From positions 558,001 through 622,000 of the forward strand of contig NC_012669.1 of assembly GCF_000023105.1 (NCBI RefSeq): a stretch of 64,000 nucleotides of DNA. Direction: 5' to 3'. Positions 42,856 to 51,760 of this stretch are shown one piece after another. Each line of letters opens with the position of its first letter. The stretch's first letter is position 1. A program made the translations under genes and the position numbers. This DNA comes from Beutenbergia cavernae DSM 12333 (lineage in GTDB: Bacteria; Actinomycetota; Actinomycetes; Actinomycetales; Beutenbergiaceae). The notes beneath the pieces were generated by a model that was not told where the DNA came from, did no database searches, and saw nothing but the letters and a program-made list of their open reading frames with translations.

Positions 42856-43653
42856 TCACGAGCTCGCGCTCGCGTACCGGCGCAGCGCCACCACGAAGTG
42901 CCAGCGGGTGAGCAGCGCTCCCGCGAGGACGCAGCCGACACCCGCCACCGCGAACCGCGGGTCGGAGCCGCCGTCGAGCGCCGTGACCGGCAGGGTCGTG
43001 GCGAGCCCGATCGGGATCACGACGAGCAGGATCGTGCGCACGGCCGCCGGGAAGAACGCGACCGGATACCGCCCGGCGGACAGCAGGGTCGCCATGAGGT
43101 CGGTGACCGAGTCGACCGACTCCAGCCAGAACGCCAGGTAGCCCAGGTTCGTCCAGACCAGCGCGACGGCCACCAGGCCGACGGCGAACCACAGCGCGGC
43201 CAGCGCCACGTCCGCGGCGCTGGGACGAGCTCCGGCCTCGGCGAGACCGACGGCGACGAGCAGCAGCCCGGCCAGCCCGCTCCACAGCTCGGACGGCTGC
43301 ATCCAGCGCACAGCGGCGTACCACTGCGTCGAGACGGGCCGGATGAGGACGCCGTCGAGCTCGCCGCGGCGGACGTAGTCGGTCATCTTCGCCTGGTTCG
43401 GCACCACGAACGCGCCGAGCAGGGCCATCGCGACCTGCGCCATCCCGGTCACGGCGATGACGAGCCCGACGTCCCAGCCGTTCACCTCGTCGGTGTGCTG
43501 GAACACCAGCAGCGCCGGGACGAGCCCGACCGCCACCTCGATGAGGCCGACGACGATCGTCGTCCAGGCCTGGGCGCGGAACTGCGCATCCCGGCCGAGC
43601 GCCTGGACGAACGCGGCGGCGGTGAAGCGCGCGTGACGGCGCAGCGTGCGCAT
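42856..43653 (-). CDS. ABC-2 transporter permease, second subunit
   Basis: 265 residues with six hydrophobic helices, resembling the paired ABC-2 (DUF990-like) permeases linked to NodI-like ATPases (LIEVAVGLVPALLVF, RRGELDGVLIRPVSTQW). It follows its partner permease with a 1-nt gap (TGA G ATG) and belongs to a three-gene operon with 43655-45459. Substrate unknown. Confidence 0.87.
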   Translation of the reverse strand: MRTLRRHARFTAAAFVQALGRDAQFRAQAWTTIVVGLIEVAVGLVPALLVFQHTDEVNGWDVGLVIAVTGMAQVAMALLGAFVVPNQAKMTDYVRRGELDGVLIRPVSTQWYAAVRWMQPSELWSGLAGLLLVAVGLAEAGARPSAADVALAALWFAVGLVAVALVWTNLGYLAFWLESVDSVTDLMATLLSAGRYPVAFFPAAVRTILLVVIPIGLATTLPVTALDGGSDPRFAVAGVGCVLAGALLTRWHFVVALRRYASASS

Positions 43654-43654
43654 C

Positions 43655-44461
43655 TCAGGCACCCGCCGCGGCGTAGGAGCGCAACCCGAGTCGCCACACG
43701 CCCGCGGCACCGGCCACGAAGACCGCCAGCCAGCCGACCTGGAGCGCGAAGCCGGCGGTGAGGCCGCCCGGCCCGCCCGCGGGATCCGCCAGCAGCACCT
43801 CCATCGGGTAGGACAGCATGAACCGGAACGGCTGCACCGCCGTCACCGCGGCGATCCCGGGCGGCATGAGCGCGAGCGGCACCACGGCCCCGGACAGCAC
43901 CGGGGTGATGACGGCGAGCGCGCGGATGAAGCCCTGCACGTCCTCGAACCAGAACGCCAGCGAGCCGATCATGATGTCGAGAGCGAGCCGCATCCCGGCG
44001 GCGAGGACGACGGCGACCGCGAACAGGAGCCACCGGCCGGCGTCCGAGGGCAGGGCGATCCGATCACCGAGCAGCAGAGCGAGGGCAGCGATCAGCGGCA
44101 CGATGATGACGAGCTTGACGACCTTCTCGCCCACGTTGTTCGCCACCGCGTCCAGGTGGGTCGACGCCGGCCGGATGAGCCACCGGTTGAGCGCGCCGTC
44201 ACGGATCGACGCCGCCAGGTAGAACGCCGTCCAGGACGCGGTCAGCATGCCGACGACGCTCACGAGCAGGAAGTACGCCACCAGGAACTCGCCGTCGACC
44301 GGGAGCGGGGCGCCCGAGGCCAGGGCCGCCTGCCAGACCAGCAGCGACGTGATCGGCACGATCAGGTTCCCGATCTGCATGATGAGGAACTCGCCCCGGT
44401 ACTGGAACGTCACGCCCACGTTCAGCGCGAACAGGCGACCGAAGAGGTGGAGCTGCCTCAT
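43655..44461 (-). CDS. ABC-2 transporter permease, first subunit
   Basis: 268 residues with six hydrophobic helices and the loop ASIRDGALNRWLIRPASTHL, equivalent to RRGELDGVLIRPVSTQW in the neighbouring permease; the two are diverged paralogues forming a heterodimeric pore. Its start overlaps the ATPase stop (ATGA). Confidence 0.88.
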   Translation of the reverse strand: MRQLHLFGRLFALNVGVTFQYRGEFLIMQIGNLIVPITSLLVWQAALASGAPLPVDGEFLVAYFLLVSVVGMLTASWTAFYLAASIRDGALNRWLIRPASTHLDAVANNVGEKVVKLVIIVPLIAALALLLGDRIALPSDAGRWLLFAVAVVLAAGMRLALDIMIGSLAFWFEDVQGFIRALAVITPVLSGAVVPLALMPPGIAAVTAVQPFRFMLSYPMEVLLADPAGGPGGLTAGFALQVGWLAVFVAGAAGVWRLGLRSYAAAGA

Positions 44462-45459
44462 GCGCCCTCACCCGCCAGCACCGCGCGCATGACGTCGTCG
44501 ATGTCGGCGTCCCGCACCTCGATGTCGACGACCTCGCCCCAGCCCGGTGCGGCGGCGAGGAGCCGTTGGGCGGCCTCGCGCTCGACCTCGAGGTCGAGCC
44601 GGCTGCCGGTGGGTGAGTCGTCGGCGTCGACGAGGCGGACGCCCGGCGGCAGGAGGGCCGGGACGTGCGCGGATGCCGCGAACGTCAGCATGACCCGCTT
44701 GTGCGGACGGATGGTCCGCACGAGGTCGGGCAGGTCGCCGTCGTACTGGAGTCGGCCGTGGTCGACGAGGATGACGCGGCGGCACAGCTCGGCGACGTCG
44801 TCCATGTCGTGGCTCGTGAGGATGATCGTCGTACCGCGGGTCGCGTTGAGAGCGGCGAGGAACTCGCGCACCGCCGCCTTCGACACGACGTCGAGCCCGA
44901 TCGTCGGCTCGTCCAGGAACAGCACGTCGGGCTCGTGGACGAGCGCGACGAGCAGCTCGCACTTCATCCGCTCGCCGAGCGACAGCTTGCGCACGGGGAT
45001 GTCCAGCAGGTCGCGGAGCTGGAGCAGGTCGGCGAGCTCGTCCACCGTCGCGTCCAACCGGGTGCGGGGCAGGTCGTACATCGCCTGGTGGAGGCGGAGG
45101 CTGTCGGACGTCGACACGTCCCACCAGAGCATGGACTTCTGCCCGAGGACGACGGCGATGCGCCGCAGGAAGTCGTAGCGGCGCCGGGCCGGCTCGTGGC
45201 CGAGCACCGACACCGTGCCGGACGTCGGCCGCAGCAGCCCGGAGAGCATCTTCAGCGTGGTGGTCTTGCCGGCGCCGTTGCGCCCGAGCAGCCCGACGAA
45301 CTCACCCTCGTGGATGGTGAGGTCGAGCGACTCGACGGCGACGCGGGTCTCGCGCGTGCGGTGGACGAGACCTCGCACGGCTGCGAGCAGCCCGGGCTGC
45401 TGTCGGTGGTACCGGTACTCCTTGCGCAGGGCGCGGGTCGAGATGACGGGTTGTGGCAT
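44458..45459 (-). CDS. ABC exporter ATP-binding protein
   Basis: 333 residues. Walker A GRNGAGKTT, signature LSLGERMKCELL, Walker B VLFLDEPTIGLD and switch ILTSHDM. An extended N-terminus with KEYRYHRQQPGLLAAVRGLV, seen in NatA/NodI-like exporters, precedes the core. The ATG at 45459 is chosen for MPQPVISTRALRKEY. It drives the two permeases downstream. No regulator gene adjoins it. Confidence 0.93.
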   Translation of the reverse strand: MPQPVISTRALRKEYRYHRQQPGLLAAVRGLVHRTRETRVAVESLDLTIHEGEFVGLLGRNGAGKTTTLKMLSGLLRPTSGTVSVLGHEPARRRYDFLRRIAVVLGQKSMLWWDVSTSDSLRLHQAMYDLPRTRLDATVDELADLLQLRDLLDIPVRKLSLGERMKCELLVALVHEPDVLFLDEPTIGLDVVSKAAVREFLAALNATRGTTIILTSHDMDDVAELCRRVILVDHGRLQYDGDLPDLVRTIRPHKRVMLTFAASAHVPALLPPGVRLVDADDSPTGSRLDLEVEREAAQRLLAAAPGWGEVVDIEVRDADIDDVMRAVLAGEGA

Positions 45460-45621
45460 GCGTGGGTCCTTGCTCTCGTGCGTGGTGCCGCCAGCGGCGC
45501 GGTGACCGGGGAGACTTCCCGGGGTCACCTCACGGGGGAGGCCGGGCCGGCGGCGAGGGATCGGTGCGGACGCACGCACGGAGGCGCCCGGGCGCAGTCG
45601 CTCCGGGCGTCACGGGGGCCA

Positions 45622-45643
45622 GGTCCGCGGACCTAGCTAGGTC
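45622..45643. repeat. Two overlapping perfect palindromes
   Basis: GGTCCGCGGACC (45622-45633) and GACCTAGCTAGGTC (45630-45643) share four bases. They lie in the 317-bp gap between the divergent ABC operon and dnaX, about 165 bp before the ABC start. CTAG is rare in such genomes, so an operator is plausible. Apart from these and the hairpin at 45736 the gap shows nothing else clear. Confidence 0.65.
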
Positions 45644-45735
45644 GAGGCTTCGCCACGGCACCAGACTAGGCGTCCTCGCGGAGCACGCGCAGCGCGTTTT
45701 CCGTGAGCCGGCGGCTCGGCGGGCGGCGTCCACAC

Positions 45736-45758
45736 GGTCCCGACGCCGTGTCGGGACC
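45736..45758. terminator. Hairpin just before the dnaX promoter
   Basis: GGTCCCGAC (45736-45744) pairs perfectly with GTCGGGACC (45750-45758) around 5 nt, ending 6 bp before the dnaX -10. It may insulate dnaX from upstream transcription or act as an operator. Confidence 0.5.
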
Positions 45759-45764
45759 CCCGGT

Positions 45765-45770
45765 TAGGCT
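45765..45770 (+). promoter_or_regulatory. Predicted -10 of dnaX (leaderless)
   Basis: TAGGCT followed by 6 nt and the dnaX GTG; no ribosome site. Same arrangement as recR, upp and lpdA. Confidence 0.55.
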
Positions 45771-45776
45771 GACGCG

Positions 45777-48302
45777 GTGACCACAGCCCTGTACCGCCGG
45801 TACCGTCCGGACACGTTCGCGGACGTCATCGGGCAGGAGCACGTCACGGGTCCGCTCATGGCGGCGCTGCGGTCCGATCGCGCCACGCACGCGTACCTGT
45901 TCTCCGGTCCGCGAGGCTGCGGCAAGACGACGTCGGCCCGGATCCTCGCGCGGTGCCTCAACTGTGCGCAGGGACCGACGGACACGCCGTGCGGCACGTG
46001 CGACAGCTGTGTCGAGCTGGCGCGTGGCGGGCCGGGCAGCCTCGACGTCGTCGAGATCGACGCCGCGAGCCACAATGGTGTCGACGACGCCCGTGACCTG
46101 CGCGAACGCGCCGTCTTCGCCCCGGCGCGCGACCGCTACAAGATCTTCATCCTCGACGAGGCGCACATGGTGACGGCGCAGGGGTTCAACGCGCTGTTGA
46201 AGCTCGTCGAGGAGCCGCCGCCGCACGTGAAGTTCGTGTTCGCGACGACGGAGCCGGACCGCGTGATCGGCACGATCCGCTCGCGCACGCACCACTACCC
46301 GTTCCGGCTCGTTCCCCCGCAGGTGCTCGGCGACTACCTGGCTCAGGTGAGCGAGGCGGAGGGGGTGGCCGTGGCCCCGGGCGTCCTGCCGCTGGTCGTT
46401 CGCGCCGGTGGGGGATCGGTCCGGGACTCGATGTCGGTGCTGGACCAGCTCATGGCCGGTGCGGACTCCGATGGCCTCGACTACGACCGCGCGATCGCGC
46501 TCCTCGGGTTCACCCACGCGACCCTGCTGGACGACGTCGTCGACGCGTTCGCCGCCGGCGACGGCGCCACGGTGTTCCGGGTGATCGACAACGTGATCGA
46601 GTCGGGGCACGACCCGCGCCGATTCGTCGAGGACCTGCTCGAGCGGCTGCGCGACCTCATCGTCCTCGCCGCCGCAGGCGACCAGGCCGTCGCGGTGCTC
46701 CGCGCCATCCCGGAGGACCAGGTCGAACGGATGCGCGGCCAGGCGCAGCACCTCGGCGCCGCGCGACTGTCGCGAGCCGCCGACCTGGTCAACGCTGGGC
46801 TCACGGAGATGACCGGGGCGACGTCGCCGCGGCTGCAGCTCGAGCTGCTGTGCGCGCGCATCCTTCTGCCCGCGACGCCTGCGGCCGCGACGGGGGTGGA
46901 GCCGCGCTCCGCCGGCACGTCCGGCCCCGCCTCCGGCTCTGCGCCCTCCGGCGGCGCCGGGTCTGCCGCCGGTGCCGCGCCTTCGCGGCGCGAGACGCCG
47001 GCGCAGCCCGTGCCCCGCACCGAGCGGCCACCGGCTCCGGAGCGAGGGGCGCCGAGCCGGGCGGCGGCCGAGCCGCCCGCGGCGTCGGCCGCTCGCGGTG
47101 AGCGGGAGCGCGGCTCGGCGGCGCGCGCTGCGGACGAAGCGGGTCCCGAGTCGGCTGGGTCGGTGGCGTCGGGGTCCGCGGAGGCCGAACCGGGGGCGGC
47201 CCGTCGCGGAGCGCCCGCCACCGATGCGCCCGCGCGACGCCAGCAGCCCGACGCGCGCCCGGGTGGAGGCGATGACGTCGAGGGCCGTGGCGCTGGGGCC
47301 GGGCCGGAGGCCGAGGAGGCGCCTGGATCCGCGGAGCCGCCTCGCTCGGAGGTGTCGGACGAAGAGGCGCCTCGCTCCGGGGAGCCGGCCGCCGGGCAGT
47401 CTCGCTCGGAGGTGTCGGACGAAGAGGCGCCTCGCTCCGAGGTCCCGGCCGAAGGGCCGCCCCATCCGCAGGAGGCAGCCGCCGGGCGGACTCCGTCCGA
47501 GGCGCCCGCCGCCGGTCCGGTGTCCGCGGCCCCGCAGCCCGACCCCTCCCCGCTCACCGGCACGGACGCCGCCACCGTCAGGCGCCGCTGGCCCGAGGTG
47601 CTCGAGACCCTCTCCGGGATCCGGCGCGTGACGTGGACGCTGGTCGCGCAGAACGCGCAGGTCGCCTCGATCTCCGCGGGCGTGCTCGAGCTGGCGTTCG
47701 CGACCGAGGGCCTCGCCGTCACGTTCCGCAACGGGACCCACGCGGAGGCTCTGGAGCGTGCGCTGCACGAGACGCTCGGCCTCGACGTGCGGGTCCGGGC
47801 GACGATCGGCGACGCGGCGCCGACGTCGCCCCCGGCCGGCGGGACGTCGGGCGGAGCGGGTGCACCTGACGCGCCGGGCAGCGCGGGCGCCGGTGACCCG
47901 GCAGCGCGCGCCGCGGCCGACTGGGCCGCGCCGGTGGCTCGGCTCGACCCGCCGGAGCCTCCCGCGGGGGGCTCGGCTCCCGCTCCAGCCGATCCCGGGA
48001 GCACCCCGGCGCCCGGAGCGGCATCCCAGGCGAGGGCATCGGGCACCTCCGACGCGCGCCCGACCCAGGCGCGTGCCCCCCGCACCACCGACGCGCGCCC
48101 GACCCAGGCGAGGACGACCGCGGAGGCGCCACCCGCCGTCGTCGGCCCTGACGACCCCTGGCCGTCCGACGAGGACGACGACCCTGGTGAGCCCGGGGCG
48201 GGCAGCGGGCTCGTGGGTGCTCCCCTCGTCGCGCGCCTGCTCGGCGGCACGGTCATCGACGAGGTCGCCGACGGCCCGGGCGGCCCGCGCCCCGGCCCGT
48301 AG
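45777..48302 (+). CDS. dnaX: DNA polymerase III subunits gamma/tau
   Basis: 841 residues. The clamp-loader ATPase has Walker A GPRGCGKT (44-51), the zinc cysteines C63, C72, C75 and C78, and Walker B LDEAH. Domains I-III end near residue 365. A long Ala/Pro/Glu/Ser-rich linker (about 365-595) contains duplicated segments, and a conserved domain (WPEVLETLSGIRRVTWTLV) follows, then another disordered tail. No A-rich slippery heptamer for a short gamma form was seen. GTG start, probably leaderless. recR follows directly. Confidence 0.97.
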   Translation: MTTALYRRYRPDTFADVIGQEHVTGPLMAALRSDRATHAYLFSGPRGCGKTTSARILARCLNCAQGPTDTPCGTCDSCVELARGGPGSLDVVEIDAASHNGVDDARDLRERAVFAPARDRYKIFILDEAHMVTAQGFNALLKLVEEPPPHVKFVFATTEPDRVIGTIRSRTHHYPFRLVPPQVLGDYLAQVSEAEGVAVAPGVLPLVVRAGGGSVRDSMSVLDQLMAGADSDGLDYDRAIALLGFTHATLLDDVVDAFAAGDGATVFRVIDNVIESGHDPRRFVEDLLERLRDLIVLAAAGDQAVAVLRAIPEDQVERMRGQAQHLGAARLSRAADLVNAGLTEMTGATSPRLQLELLCARILLPATPAAATGVEPRSAGTSGPASGSAPSGGAGSAAGAAPSRRETPAQPVPRTERPPAPERGAPSRAAAEPPAASAARGERERGSAARAADEAGPESAGSVASGSAEAEPGAARRGAPATDAPARRQQPDARPGGGDDVEGRGAGAGPEAEEAPGSAEPPRSEVSDEEAPRSGEPAAGQSRSEVSDEEAPRSEVPAEGPPHPQEAAAGRTPSEAPAAGPVSAAPQPDPSPLTGTDAATVRRRWPEVLETLSGIRRVTWTLVAQNAQVASISAGVLELAFATEGLAVTFRNGTHAEALERALHETLGLDVRVRATIGDAAPTSPPAGGTSGGAGAPDAPGSAGAGDPAARAAADWAAPVARLDPPEPPAGGSAPAPADPGSTPAPGAASQARASGTSDARPTQARAPRTTDARPTQARTTAEAPPAVVGPDDPWPSDEDDDPGEPGAGSGLVGAPLVARLLGGTVIDEVADGPGGPRPGP
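47341..47438. repeat. 60-bp direct duplication in the dnaX linker
   Basis: Bases 47341-47378 and 47401-47438 are identical over 38 nt and exactly 60 bp apart, encoding SEVSDEEAPRS twice. The 60-bp, in-frame period implies recent unequal duplication inside the disordered linker. Confidence 0.95.
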
Positions 48303-48305
48303 GCT
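48300..48305 (+). promoter_or_regulatory. Predicted -10 of recR overlapping the dnaX stop
   Basis: TAGGCT, whose first three bases are the dnaX stop codon, lies 6 nt before the recR GTG. It would give recR its own leaderless transcript inside the dnaX operon. Confidence 0.5.
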
Positions 48306-48311
48306 GAGCCC

Positions 48312-48911
48312 GTGTACGAAGGCGCGGTCCAGGACCTCATCACCGAGCTCGGCCGGCTGCCGGGCGTAGGTCCCAAGAGCGCGCAGCGCATCGCGTTCCA
48401 CGTGCTCGCCGCGGACCCGGACGACGTCGGCCGGCTCGCTCACGCCCTCACCGAGGTGAAGGCGCGGGTCCGGTTCTGCGAGACGTGCGGCAACGTCTCG
48501 GAGGAGGCGCAGTGCCGCATCTGCCTCGACCCGCGTCGCAACGCAGCGATCCTGTGCGTCGTCGAGGAGCCGAAGGACGTCGTCGCGATCGAGCGCACAC
48601 GCGAGTTCCGCGGCCGGTACCACGTGCTCGGCGGCGCCATCAACCCGATCGACGGCGTGGGTCCCGACGACCTGCGCATCCGCGAGCTCATGACCCGGCT
48701 CGCGGACGGTCAGGTGACCGAGGTGATCATCGCGACCGACCCGAACGTCGAGGGCGAGGCGACGGCCACGTATCTGGCCCGCATGCTCGCCGGCATGGGG
48801 ATCACCGTCTCGAGGCTCGCCTCGGGCCTGCCGGTCGGGGGCGACCTCGAGTACGCCGACGAGATCACGCTGGGCAGGGCGTTCGAAGGAAGGCGGAGGA
48901 TCGATGTCTGA
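48312..48911 (+). CDS. recR: Recombination protein RecR
   Basis: 199 residues, standard length. An N-terminal helix-hairpin-helix ([19 protein letters not shown]), a four-cysteine zinc finger ([16 protein letters not shown]), a Toprim domain and the C-terminal [17 protein letters not shown] are all present. RecR works with RecO/RecF to load RecA at gaps. It lies 9 bp after dnaX, the usual order, and its end overlaps the DUF5063 gene by 8 bp. Confidence 0.97.
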   Translation: MYEGAVQDLITELGRLPGVGPKSAQRIAFHVLAADPDDVGRLAHALTEVKARVRFCETCGNVSEEAQCRICLDPRRNAAILCVVEEPKDVVAIERTREFRGRYHVLGGAINPIDGVGPDDLRIRELMTRLADGQVTEVIIATDPNVEGEATATYLARMLAGMGITVSRLASGLPVGGDLEYADEITLGRAFEGRRRIDV

Positions 48912-49512
48912 CACCCCGGAGCACCAGGACCCGGCGGAGGCGCCGGCGCACGAGCTCGATGCCGACCTGACCGACCTCGCGGGGGCGACGGCGGGCGAGG
49001 TGCGCCGCTACCTCACGACGATCACGGAGGTCGCCGCCGGCGCGAACCCCGACGCCGCGATCCCGCTGCTCCTGCTCGCCGTCTCCGACCTGCTCGCCGC
49101 GGGCTCGAGGCTCGGCGCGATCGTCGACGTCGTCCCCGCGCAGCGGTTCGAGCCGGACGACGGCCCCGACGTCGACCTCGAGCCGCTCCGTCGAGGGCTC
49201 GAGAACCTCCTCGAGGGCATCGACGAGTACACCGAGGTCTCCGACCCGCTCGTGACGGCGGAGGTCGCCGTCGTGTCGCTGTCCGGCGATCTCGTGACCG
49301 TCGCCCAGGCTGCCGTGCAGGGGCTGCAGCACTTCGAGGCCGGGCACACGTCCGAGGCGCTGTGGTGGTGGCAGTACTCGTACCTGTCCTCGTGGGGGGA
49401 ACGGGCGGCCGCCGCGCTGCGCGCTCTGCTCAGCGTGCTCGGGCACCTGCGGCTGGACGTGCCGGACGACGTCGCCGCCGAGGCGGAGTTCGAGGCTCTG
49501 CACCAGCCGTGA
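48904..49512 (+). CDS. DUF5063 family protein
   Basis: 202 residues, acidic and helical: [42 protein letters not shown], then [25 protein letters not shown]. It belongs to DUF5063, which in actinobacteria follows recR and precedes lysC; the function is unknown. The ATG overlaps the recR end, so it is co-translated. Here lysC is displaced by about 10 kb of transport genes. Confidence 0.92.
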   Translation: MSDTPEHQDPAEAPAHELDADLTDLAGATAGEVRRYLTTITEVAAGANPDAAIPLLLLAVSDLLAAGSRLGAIVDVVPAQRFEPDDGPDVDLEPLRRGLENLLEGIDEYTEVSDPLVTAEVAVVSLSGDLVTVAQAAVQGLQHFEAGHTSEALWWWQYSYLSSWGERAAAALRALLSVLGHLRLDVPDDVAAEAEFEALHQP

Positions 49513-49550
49513 CCGGACCGGACGACACGGTGCGGAAGGTTCCGCCCTCC

Positions 49551-50642
49551 TCAGGCGATCCGGGTCCCACGCGCCAGCGTGCGCGCCGGCACCCGCAGCC
49601 GACGGATCGTGACGGCGAGCGCGCCGGCGCCGAGCAGCAGGTAGACGCCGAGCCCCCACGGCCACACCGGGCCGCTCGACGGCAGCGGCTCCGGCGCGCC
49701 CGACCACGACGCCGGGCACTGGTCGATCTCGGTCGCCGGGCCGGCGTGGGCGTACCGGATGCCGGCGCTGATCGCGGCCATCGGGTTCGAGCCCGTGAGG
49801 TCGGGCGGCGTCAGGTCGGCCACGATGACGAACGGGTTGAGCGTCAGCAGCCAGGCGGTGCGCTCCAGGTGCGTGACGGGCAGCTCCTGGGTCCGCCACT
49901 CGCACTCCGGCGGCTCGTCACCCTCCCAGTCGTAGTCGGCGGCGACGTCGTACACCCTGACCTCGTCGGTGCGCGTCACGAGCGGCGCCGAGAGTCCGAA
50001 CGCGATGAGTGTGCCGACGGACAGCCCGGCCACGGTGAGGTACGTGAGCACGGCGCTTCCCGACGTGCGCGCGGTGAGGGCCGAGAACGCCAGACCCACG
50101 GCGCACACGACGGCCAGGATGAGCGCGAGCAGCACGACGGTGCCGATCGCGACGACGACGGCAGTCCCGCCGAGCGCGAGACCCCACGCGAGGAACGGCA
50201 GCGAGGCCGCGAGGAACGCGAGCGCCGCGAGCCAGGCGGCGACGAGCTTGCCGACGGCGAGGTCCGCCGCCGACAGCGTCGTCACCTGCAGCGTCGCGAG
50301 CGTCCCGGCCGCCCGGTCGCCGTTCACGGACGTGGCGGACAGCGTCGGCGCCACCAGCAGGCCGAGGAACAGCACGAAGAAGAGCACGAGACCGAACACC
50401 GTGGCGCCGACGTCCTCCCGCGGCATCTGGGTGCCGCCGAAGTACGACACGGCTCCGCTGACGAGCGCGGTCACCCCACCGACGACGATCACCCACACGA
50501 GCAGCGCGATCTTCCAGCGGGTCGAGCGGACACGCTGGCGCAGCTCCAGCTGCGCCACGGTGCGCACACCCCACCACGTCAGGCCGCGCGGGACGTCGTC
50601 ACCGTCCGGGACCGCGACGGGCACGTCGAACTGGGTGGTCAT
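49551..50642 (-). CDS. ABC-2 transporter permease
   Basis: 363 residues with six hydrophobic helices. A conserved membrane entry (LELRQRVRSTRWKIALLVWVIV) precedes the pore; LSATSVNGDRAAGTLATLQVTTLSA is the typical ABC-2 coupling loop. A large extracytoplasmic loop with two CEW/C segments lies before the last helix. Its start overlaps the stop of the ATPase gene (ATGA). Substrate unknown. Confidence 0.87.
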   Translation of the reverse strand: MTTQFDVPVAVPDGDDVPRGLTWWGVRTVAQLELRQRVRSTRWKIALLVWVIVVGGVTALVSGAVSYFGGTQMPREDVGATVFGLVLFFVLFLGLLVAPTLSATSVNGDRAAGTLATLQVTTLSAADLAVGKLVAAWLAALAFLAASLPFLAWGLALGGTAVVVAIGTVVLLALILAVVCAVGLAFSALTARTSGSAVLTYLTVAGLSVGTLIAFGLSAPLVTRTDEVRVYDVAADYDWEGDEPPECEWRTQELPVTHLERTAWLLTLNPFVIVADLTPPDLTGSNPMAAISAGIRYAHAGPATEIDQCPASWSGAPEPLPSSGPVWPWGLGVYLLLGAGALAVTIRRLRVPARTLARGTRIA

Positions 50643-51601
50643 CGCCGTTCCGCCTCCAACGAGAGATACGCCTGCTCGAGCGCGCCGCCGGCCGGCGCGA
50701 GGGACGACACCGGGACACCGGCGGCGACGGCGTCGCGCAGCAGCGCGGCGGCGGCCCGCTCGTCGGGGAGGGTGACGATCGCGTCCGCTCCGCCGTCCAC
50801 CGGCGGCCGGGCGTCGGCGTCGACGGCGAGCGGGAGCCCGACCGATGCCGCCCACGCGGCGAGCGCTGCGCCGTCGAGCGTCCGCAGCCGCCACCGCGTC
50901 GTGCCCTGCGTCGGCGCGACGTTCGTGGACGACGTCACGCCCCGGTCCAGGAACACGGCGTCGTCGACCAGCTCGTCGAGCTCGGCGAGAACGTGCGAGG
51001 AGATGAGGACGGCGGTCCCGGCGGCGGCGAGCTCGCGCACGAGGTGTCGCAGGTCGACCCTGGAGCGCGGGTCGAGCCCGGACGCCGGCTCGTCGAGCAG
51101 GAGCGCGCGCGGCCGGTGCACGAGGGCGCGCGCCAGCCCCAGCCGCTGCTTCTGGCCGCGCGAGAGGACGTGTGCCGGCACGTCCGCGTACTCGGTCAGG
51201 TGGACGACGGCGAGGAGCTCGTCGGCACGGGACGCCGCCTCGGGCGCGCTGATGCGGTACGCCGCGGCGACCGTCGTGAGCACCTCACGCGCCGTGAGCG
51301 AGTCCCAGGTGCCGAAGACGTCGGGCATCCAGCCCAGCAGGCGGCGAGCCCGGGCGCCGTCGTGGGCGGGGTCGAGCCCCGCCACGCGGACGACCCCGGC
51401 GTCCGGGGCGAGGAGCCCCGCGAGCATGAGCAGCAGCGTCGTCTTGCCGGAGCCGTTCGGGCCGACGAGCGCCGTGACCTGGCCCGGATGGACGCGGATC
51501 GAGGCGTCGGCGACCGCGCGGACCGAACCGAACCGGCGGGCGACGTGATCGGCGAACAGCGCGGCGCCGTCGCCGTGCTGTCGGACGTCAGTGACCGTCA
51601 T
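50639..51601 (-). CDS. ABC transporter ATP-binding protein
   Basis: 320 residues. Walker A GPNGSGKTT, signature LSRGQKQRLGLARAL, Walker B LLLDEPASGLD and switch LISSHVL. A C-terminal domain of about 90 residues follows. It pairs with the permease at 49551-50642 as a two-gene exporter operon. Confidence 0.93.
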   Translation of the reverse strand: MTVTDVRQHGDGAALFADHVARRFGSVRAVADASIRVHPGQVTALVGPNGSGKTTLLLMLAGLLAPDAGVVRVAGLDPAHDGARARRLLGWMPDVFGTWDSLTAREVLTTVAAAYRISAPEAASRADELLAVVHLTEYADVPAHVLSRGQKQRLGLARALVHRPRALLLDEPASGLDPRSRVDLRHLVRELAAAGTAVLISSHVLAELDELVDDAVFLDRGVTSSTNVAPTQGTTRWRLRTLDGAALAAWAASVGLPLAVDADARPPVDGGADAIVTLPDERAAAALLRDAVAAGVPVSSLAPAGGALEQAYLSLEAERR

Positions 51602-51748
51602 GGCATGAACCTAAGCCTGAGGCCGCTGTCGGGACCCGGGGACACTGTGAACGGGTCGTGCCGATGCGGTGGGAGAGCGGGCCAGGAGGTCGACGCGAGG
51701 ACCGTCTCGGCGGGCAGCGCCGGCGCACCCTCGCCGGGGACCCCGTGA

Positions 51749-51754
51749 TAGGAC
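51749..51754 (+). promoter_or_regulatory. Predicted -10 of the TSUP gene (leaderless)
   Basis: TAGGAC, 6 nt before the GTG at 51761, with no ribosome site. Confidence 0.45.
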
Positions 51755-51760
51755 GGGCGC

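Noticed and set aside
46850-47340. Programmed frameshift site for a short gamma subunit in dnaX
   Set aside because: No A-rich slippery heptamer or following stem was seen; the region is a GC-rich linker.
45666-48914. Long minus-strand open frame opposite dnaX and recR
   Set aside because: Antisense shadow of two certain genes, with no recognisable motif.
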